This document shows, one piece after another, positions 60,901 to 64,000 of a stretch of DNA of 64,000 nucleotides. Position 1 is the first letter of the stretch, and every line of letters starts with the position of its first letter. The notes beneath the pieces were generated by a model. It was given only the letters and a program-made list of their open reading frames with translations, searched no databases and was not told the origin of the DNA. Source of the DNA: Bartonella sp. CM31XJBT (GTDB taxonomy: Bacteria > Pseudomonadota > Alphaproteobacteria > Rhizobiales > Rhizobiaceae). The position numbers were made by a program, and so were the translations under genes. The DNA lies in contig NZ_JAQITD010000001.1 of NCBI RefSeq assembly GCF_028618555.1, positions 303,391 through 367,390 of the forward strand, given 5' to 3'.

Positions 60901-61177
60901 TATGAAGTTTAACGTTTTAAACTACAGTATTGAGAGTGTGAAAAAAGAGGCAAGACAAGCAGCGGCTATTGGTCTTGCGGTGTCTAACTTACGCTACAAT
61001 GATACACCTGGAAAATTAAGCGTTGGATTTGGTACTGGTTTATGGCGTAGTCAATCTGCATTTGCCTTTGGTGCAGGTTACACCTCAGAAAATGGAAAAT
61101 ACCGCTCTAACATATCCGCAACAACTTCTGGAGGTCACTGGGGTGTAGGTGCGGGATTCAATATGACATTGAACTGA
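54911..61177 (+). CDS. BadA/Vomp-type trimeric autotransporter adhesin
   Basis: A ~2,088-residue surface adhesin (type Vc secretion). The signal peptide ends near VSPVFAA (residue ~33). The head carries GSHGSVVLSGDDDFCG near 55, then YadA-like left-handed repeats of ~14 residues (VAIGGLATASGKNSISIGES type, about 155-360), closing with a neck LTRQITNVAAGSKDTDAVNV near 395. The stalk contains repeated modules, each marked by FGGGA/FGGDA (near nt 57657, 58035, 58620, 58812, 59235, 59775, 60159) and by AVNxxQL necks. The C-terminal ~75 residues form the YadA anchor (IGLAVSNLRYNDTPGKLSVG, ending GAGFNMTLN). I chose the ATG at 54911 after GGAGGAGG over the upstream TTG. Orthologues bind fibronectin and other matrix proteins and give autoagglutination. 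Confidence 0.95.
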   Translation: MKKKYSTPNLIKVVSLSTVMATLLSSVSPVFAAGLSIRGATVQSSNLGNVPYPHGSHGSVVLSGDDDFCGVDNVIGRGGKQQASVTQRITAKEQYNRFINDQDFSGRHPYGTTTEQVTWVSDGVTINGRGQQVSGYMGALYGGSINALPEAYGVYSFATGCGSAATGNYSTVFGAGATAKAGGAQAFGVSALAAGKASVAMGVGSEASGESTVAIGGLATASGKNSISIGESSQATQDDAIAVGSNAEGNGINSVAIGKFASASGYNSFALGLKTKASNDYTVAIGSKAEAQALGSIAIGGGEPADNGEERKVIAKGKNSIAIGSHTFAETAHSVAIGINAQVLVIDGVAVGGGAVSRIDKHALGYDPVTNTVTTKSDLAWKSTAGDFSVGNTNQNLTRQITNVAAGSKDTDAVNVAQLKAMRDVMAGAGGGWKISVNDEGSTDVNPSDIVDFSVRSNGGVGKDNLKIEKDSANNKHKVKFALSDTLKLTSVTTGQSSMSDDGFMITNGAKITIDGIDAGNQQITGVKDGTEDDHAVNYKQLKEVKEAAKTHWQLTVNGENPMSIGQNNTVNFASVGKEGGGNIKIVGDGSRNVTFDLADDITVTSVAAGNSFMNNDGFMITGGPHMATGGIYAGNKKITGVLAGTDAEDAVNYQQLQDFTARIKTGWKLAVEDEEATDVEAESTVKFVGVNAEDGNEESKNIKITKNGDNTVKFDLNDIVRVKRVIAGKANVSDDGFVITGGPNMTTGGIDAGNKKITGVLAGTDAEDAVNYKQLQEIKDQVAGGALVKWDESQKLITVGKEKGGTKIDIAGSDGDRTIAGVKAAEKDNEAVNKKQLDDTIVNINNNIKNVSDFAVLYDKNGDNSVNYNSVTLGGDKGKGPVALLNVKGGKISSDSTEAINGSQVNKISGDVAKFFGGGAAFQNGAFVGPRYNLSKVSEDGNVEQKTFENVGDALTGLDANVRNVNSRLTHVVNNFVEEFQGLSEDALLWDNGEGAFVALHEKDGVETDSKIKFLADGDISGDSTDAINGSQLYKMGDKIANYFGGDASYENGEWQAPTFKVSQRNANGTIVANKYNNVADAFDGVDDSITDIYNQIKNVTSDILVKQDGGENSPITIGKATGGAVINVANKSGEARTISGVKAAVEDNEAVNKKQLDESIGKINNNIENISASAVLYDKNDNNTVNYESVTLGGNKVNGQVALHNVKDGEISDQSHDAINGSQINKISGDVAQFFGGGTSFENGVFRGPRYNLTTIDENGQEKQTEHNDVGSALSGLNMNIRHVNQHLLYAINDVAKYFGGGAGYDENGEWHAPTFQVYHINDNGTSSKQPYSNVADAFEGVNNTFSAIHNQISNITENSLVQQEGENGFITVGAKTGGTKISIANKDDKERTLSGVKKATLSIISTEAVNGSQLFTTNQNVNAVTGDLKKVAENTSKYFGGSTDVLAGIEPAFLIQGQTHHNVTDAFTGVNTSITNIDNKISDVVKNSLVKQDGGASGVITIGKDTAGTEVNIAGYAGVARSISGVKAAVKGDEAVNKDQLDKSIEKISKDIDFASAAAVLYDKDEDGNVNYGSVTLGGNKSNGPVALHNVKDGSISENSNDAINGSQINKISADIAKFFGGGAKFINGAFEGLKYTLSAIVGGEVGKANFYDVGSALTGLDKNVQDVNQRLTNVSNEFNQKIEDFSKDALLWDDDEEAFVARHEKAGQKTKSKLKYLLDGEIAQGSTDAITGNQLYSMNNQLANYFGGGAKYENGKWTNPTFKIVQVNADGTTVEKEHHNVADAFGDINNGMSNINNRIDDVINKVDTDALKWNDKEKAYDANRDGKPSKIINVADGKIVEGSKDAVNGGQLWETNERVTGVEKDVKHLTNRVDNISTTVTDIGETVFNIENKVNDIAEDAVRYDRDENGKKTNKITLAGGDASEPVLIDNVADGKIEKGSKEAVNGGQLHDYTKEQMKIILDESKHYTDQRVNNIVIDAIDDAVDQSKQYTDMKFNVLNYSIESVKKEARQAAAIGLAVSNLRYNDTPGKLSVGFGTGLWRSQSAFAFGAGYTSENGKYRSNISATTSGGHWGVGAGFNMTLN

Positions 61178-61205
61178 TAATAAACAAAATACACGAAAAT
61201 TCCTT

Positions 61206-61243
61206 TTCACCCCTGTCTCATGAGGCAGGGGTGAATTGTTGTT
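61206..61243 (+). terminator. Terminator of the first adhesin gene
   Basis: TTCACCCCTGTCTCA (61206-61220) and TGAGGCAGGGGTGAA (61221-61235) pair over 15 bases with one G-U. A T-rich stretch (TTGTTGTT) follows. It begins 29 bases after the stop, so the two adhesin genes are probably separate transcripts. Confidence 0.8.
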
Positions 61244-61817
61244 ACGTATGTAAAAATCATATATATATAAATTGATAAGCGCTATAACGACAAATACAGG
61301 TTTAAAAAACAGAAAAAACCTATACACTTTCAACAAAATGAACTTCTTATTTCAAAATAAGATAATAAGTTTTTCCATAAATTATAAGTTCATTATTTTT
61401 TCTTTAATTTTTAAATCTAAAAAATCTGTAGCGCTTTACAGATAGAAAAAAACTTTCGCTCTACTACAAATCTATTAAAAAGTTTTCTACTAAGATAAAA
61501 GTACACATTCAAATGTATTTCAACTTTACTGGAAGAAGTTATAAAACAATCCACTAAATCAACTCTACCCCTTGCAAAAAACAAACAATAAGTTTAAAAG
61601 TTAAAAAAACTAATCACCACAAAGAAATTTACTTTCTTAGGAAATGTAAAAGAGCAAAACACATTAACCATAAAAGCTAAAAACACAACTTCTCTATCTT
61701 TGCAGCCCGGTACTAAATTTTTGAATACGTTTAGAAAAACCAAATTTAGGAAACTTTATAGCGTTTAAATGTGTCTTTTTTGTGTTTATAGTTATTTCTT
61801 TCATTGGGGAGTTCATT
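61244..61817. promoter_or_regulatory. Spacer and upstream region of the second adhesin gene
   Basis: About 570 AT-rich bases without a gene. It should contain the promoter of the second adhesin. GGGGAG (61806-61811) is its ribosome binding site. I see no obvious similarity to the leader of the first adhesin. Confidence 0.4.
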
Positions 61818-64000
61818 ATGAAAAAATTATATACAAAATTAACAGGGAGCAATTTAAAATTTTCCCGTTTTCCTTTTATTAAAGTCTTATCCTTGACTTC
61901 AATAGCTGCACTTTTAGCCAGTATTTCCCCTGTTTTTTCGAATGATCTTGATTCAGGAGAAGAGATTTCTGCAAACATAAGGAACACTGCTGAGATATAT
62001 CCACAAAGTATTGTCTCTGTTTATGATAGCTATAACAGTGATTTGGATTCTTCTAGTGCATCACAGGAAAATTATTTAACAGCGCTGAATGTTTCTTTGA
62101 CATCCAAGGTAAGTGCTGCTGATGACTATGCAAATTTTTTAACCAAAACTCTTACTGGTGTGAGCGATTATAGTCCTATAGTGAATGTTTTGGCAGAAGC
62201 CAGCGATTCAATACGTTCAATTGATATGAATGCTGGAAGTAAAAAAATAACAAGAGCAGCTTTAACTCCAAGAGTTGTAACGGGCGGTCAAATGACTAGG
62301 GCTGGGAATTTGGGTAATCCTCTTGTCCATGGTGAACGAGCTCAGGGAGAAGCTCATGATGCTATTGTTTACGGGCAGGTAGCGCAGACGAAGGCTGACC
62401 AAGGGATTGCAATCGGCTTAACTGCTTTAGCCGGTAGGAGTAGAGATACTAAAAATAGCATTGCAATCGGTTCTTCTCTAACCGATAGTTATGATGAAAA
62501 AGAGAGAACAGTTTCATTAGGTGATTTTTCAATAGCCTTCGGTAGTAAAGCACATAGTTATGCAAATGAAGCGATTGCTATGGGGTACAATGCATATGCA
62601 CAGGAGCAGGCGCTGCAGGGAATTGCTATAGGCGCTAGCTCTAATGTGACGGTTGCGGCAGGTGTTGCTCTAGGAAGCGATTCTATATCCGATAGGGCTG
62701 CTGGTGAGCTTGGCTACACTTCTTTGTTGCAGGGGCCTGCAACAAACGTTGAGGCGCAATGGAAAAGTACGCGGGGCTCAGTTAGTGTTGGTGATTATAG
62801 TAAGGGTATAACCAGACAAATTACAGGCGTAGCTGCTGGTTCTAATATTACCGATGCAGTGAACCTTAAACAGTTGCAGGACTTAGAACAAGTTGTAAGA
62901 CAAAACGGTTGGAAATTCTCTGTTGGAGATAAAAATGCTACAACTGTTCTTATGGATAGCGCGGTAGATTTTTCCGCTGGAAGTAGCAACCTAAATATTA
63001 CAAAGGGCAAAGAGGACAATAAAGTAAAGTTTGATCTGGCTCAAGACATTGCACTGGAGAGCGTAAAGGCAGGTAAAAATACCTTCGATGCTACGGGCTT
63101 AGTAATTACTGATGGTCCGAAAATAACCACCGGAGGTATAGATGCTGGGGGTAAAAAGATTACAGGAGTGTCGGATGGCACTGGAGCGAACGATGCAGTT
63201 AATTTTTCACAGTTAAGCAAAACCAATGAGGGTCTTTCGTCCACAGCGAAAAATCTGGAAACGGCTATGGCGAATACATCAAAATATTTTGGTGGAGGTG
63301 CAGGAGTTGCTGGTTCTGACATGACGGGACCAACTTATGACTTATCCAAGATTGATACAAAGGGTAATATAACAGAGGGCTCTTTTAAAGATGTTGGGAG
63401 TGCATTTACTGGTCTTGATACAAATATCAAGAATGTGAATGCACGGATTAAAGAAGTTTCTGAAGGAGTAGCACAGGATTCTTTGTTATGGAATGATGAA
63501 GCCAATGCCTTTGTAGCGCGTCATGAAAAGAGAAAAGAAGAAAAAGGCAGAGCTGTAAGAACACAAGAAAACAGTAGAATTACGTTTCTAGAAAGTGGTG
63601 AGATTACCCAAAACTCAACAGATGCAGTAAATGGTGGTCAGCTCTATACAATGGGTAACACGCTTGCATCCTATTTTGGTGGTGGTGCTGGTTATGATGA
63701 AGAGGGCAAATGGAAAGCACCGGATTTCAAGATCAAGCAGTTTGGTGAGGATGGTACTTCTTTTGACAAGAACTATACGAATGTAGCGGATGCACTTGCA
63801 GGTGTTGGAAGTTCTATCACGAATGTTCAGAATAAATTGACTGAACAGGTTAATAATGTGATTACCAAAGTAGAAAGTGAGAGCTTTGTTCAGCAAGACA
63901 AAACAACGCATCGTCTCACTATTGGTGCAAAAGTAGGTGGCGCAGAAATCAATATTGCAAATGAAAGCGGTGCTGATCGGATAATTTCTGGTGTTGGGGA
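61818..64000 (+). CDS. Second trimeric autotransporter adhesin, 3' end beyond window
   Basis: At least 727 residues, open to the window edge. The signal peptide (KVLSLTSIAALLASISPVFS) ends near residue 40. Residues ~40-150 are a Ser/Asp-rich segment without the GSHGS/DDDFCG block of the first adhesin. A YadA-like head follows (QGIAIGLTALAG, NSIAIGSSLTD, SIAFGSKAHSYANEAIAMGY), then the neck ITRQITGVAAGSNITDAVNL near 332. The stalk modules (TSKYFGGGAG, ASYFGGGAGYDEEGKW, NVADALAG) are closely like those of the first gene. It is downstream, same strand, with its own ribosome binding site. It is probably a paralogue by duplication with a replaced or diverged head. Confidence 0.9.
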   Translation, partial: MKKLYTKLTGSNLKFSRFPFIKVLSLTSIAALLASISPVFSNDLDSGEEISANIRNTAEIYPQSIVSVYDSYNSDLDSSSASQENYLTALNVSLTSKVSAADDYANFLTKTLTGVSDYSPIVNVLAEASDSIRSIDMNAGSKKITRAALTPRVVTGGQMTRAGNLGNPLVHGERAQGEAHDAIVYGQVAQTKADQGIAIGLTALAGRSRDTKNSIAIGSSLTDSYDEKERTVSLGDFSIAFGSKAHSYANEAIAMGYNAYAQEQALQGIAIGASSNVTVAAGVALGSDSISDRAAGELGYTSLLQGPATNVEAQWKSTRGSVSVGDYSKGITRQITGVAAGSNITDAVNLKQLQDLEQVVRQNGWKFSVGDKNATTVLMDSAVDFSAGSSNLNITKGKEDNKVKFDLAQDIALESVKAGKNTFDATGLVITDGPKITTGGIDAGGKKITGVSDGTGANDAVNFSQLSKTNEGLSSTAKNLETAMANTSKYFGGGAGVAGSDMTGPTYDLSKIDTKGNITEGSFKDVGSAFTGLDTNIKNVNARIKEVSEGVAQDSLLWNDEANAFVARHEKRKEEKGRAVRTQENSRITFLESGEITQNSTDAVNGGQLYTMGNTLASYFGGGAGYDEEGKWKAPDFKIKQFGEDGTSFDKNYTNVADALAGVGSSITNVQNKLTEQVNNVITKVESESFVQQDKTTHRLTIGAKVGGAEINIANESGADRIISGVG

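Noticed and set aside
1..64000. CRISPR array or cas genes
   Set aside because: I saw no regularly spaced short repeats with unique spacers and no Cas-like protein. The only regular arrays are the cyoD tandem repeat and the adhesin modules.

Overview
The window looks like a chromosomal segment of a Bartonella species (Alphaproteobacteria, Hyphomicrobiales). Three things suggest this: low G+C with long AT-rich intergenic stretches; a rhizobial-type housekeeping set (ccm genes divergent from acnA, rpsT-dnaA, irr divergent from fabA-fabB-fabI, cyoABCD, a PTS EIIA-HPr-EI fusion); and two tandem genes for BadA/Vomp-type trimeric autotransporter adhesins, the first with the GSHGS...SGDDDFCG head motif of Bartonella adhesins. 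I cannot fix the species from sequence reading alone.

Layout. 0.5-3.5 kb: cytochrome c maturation genes ccmA-ccmB-ccmC and a ccmD-ccmG fusion, on the minus strand. 3.8-12.2 kb: acnA, rpsT, dnaA, dnaN, recF, aroQ. 12.3-16.9 kb: cyoABCD for a bo3-type ubiquinol oxidase; CyoD carries an unusual C-terminal 20-residue tandem repeat. 17.3 kb: gpsA, followed by about 1.9 kb of mostly non-coding DNA with a pair of ~110-bp inverted repeats. 20.3-24.3 kb: fabI, fabB, fabA (minus), irr (plus), and a secreted SH3-domain protein. 25.9-35.7 kb: rpsU, fhs, tRNA-Arg, an RND efflux pair, pgi, tRNA-Ser(CGA). 36.0-40.7 kb: rplU-rpmA and the three-domain PTS protein.

After tRNA-Ser(GGA) at 42.25 kb comes an accessory region (42.3-54 kb). 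It holds three MFS transporters, an ATP-grasp ligase, a decayed YqcI/YcgG-family gene directly behind the ATP-grasp gene, further broken genes, an extra thymidylate-kinase-like gene, and a phage-like module in which an XRE repressor diverges from a small operon across a perfect 14-bp palindromic operator. The MFS/ATP-grasp/YcgG set resembles the remains of a small-molecule (modified amino acid or dipeptide) synthesis and export cluster. Its first start codon sits just behind a run of nine G that doubles as the ribosome binding site.

The right end (54.9-64 kb) holds the two tandem adhesin genes. The first is complete (about 2,088 residues). The second has a divergent head and runs off the window. 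Their shared stalk modules make recombination between them likely.
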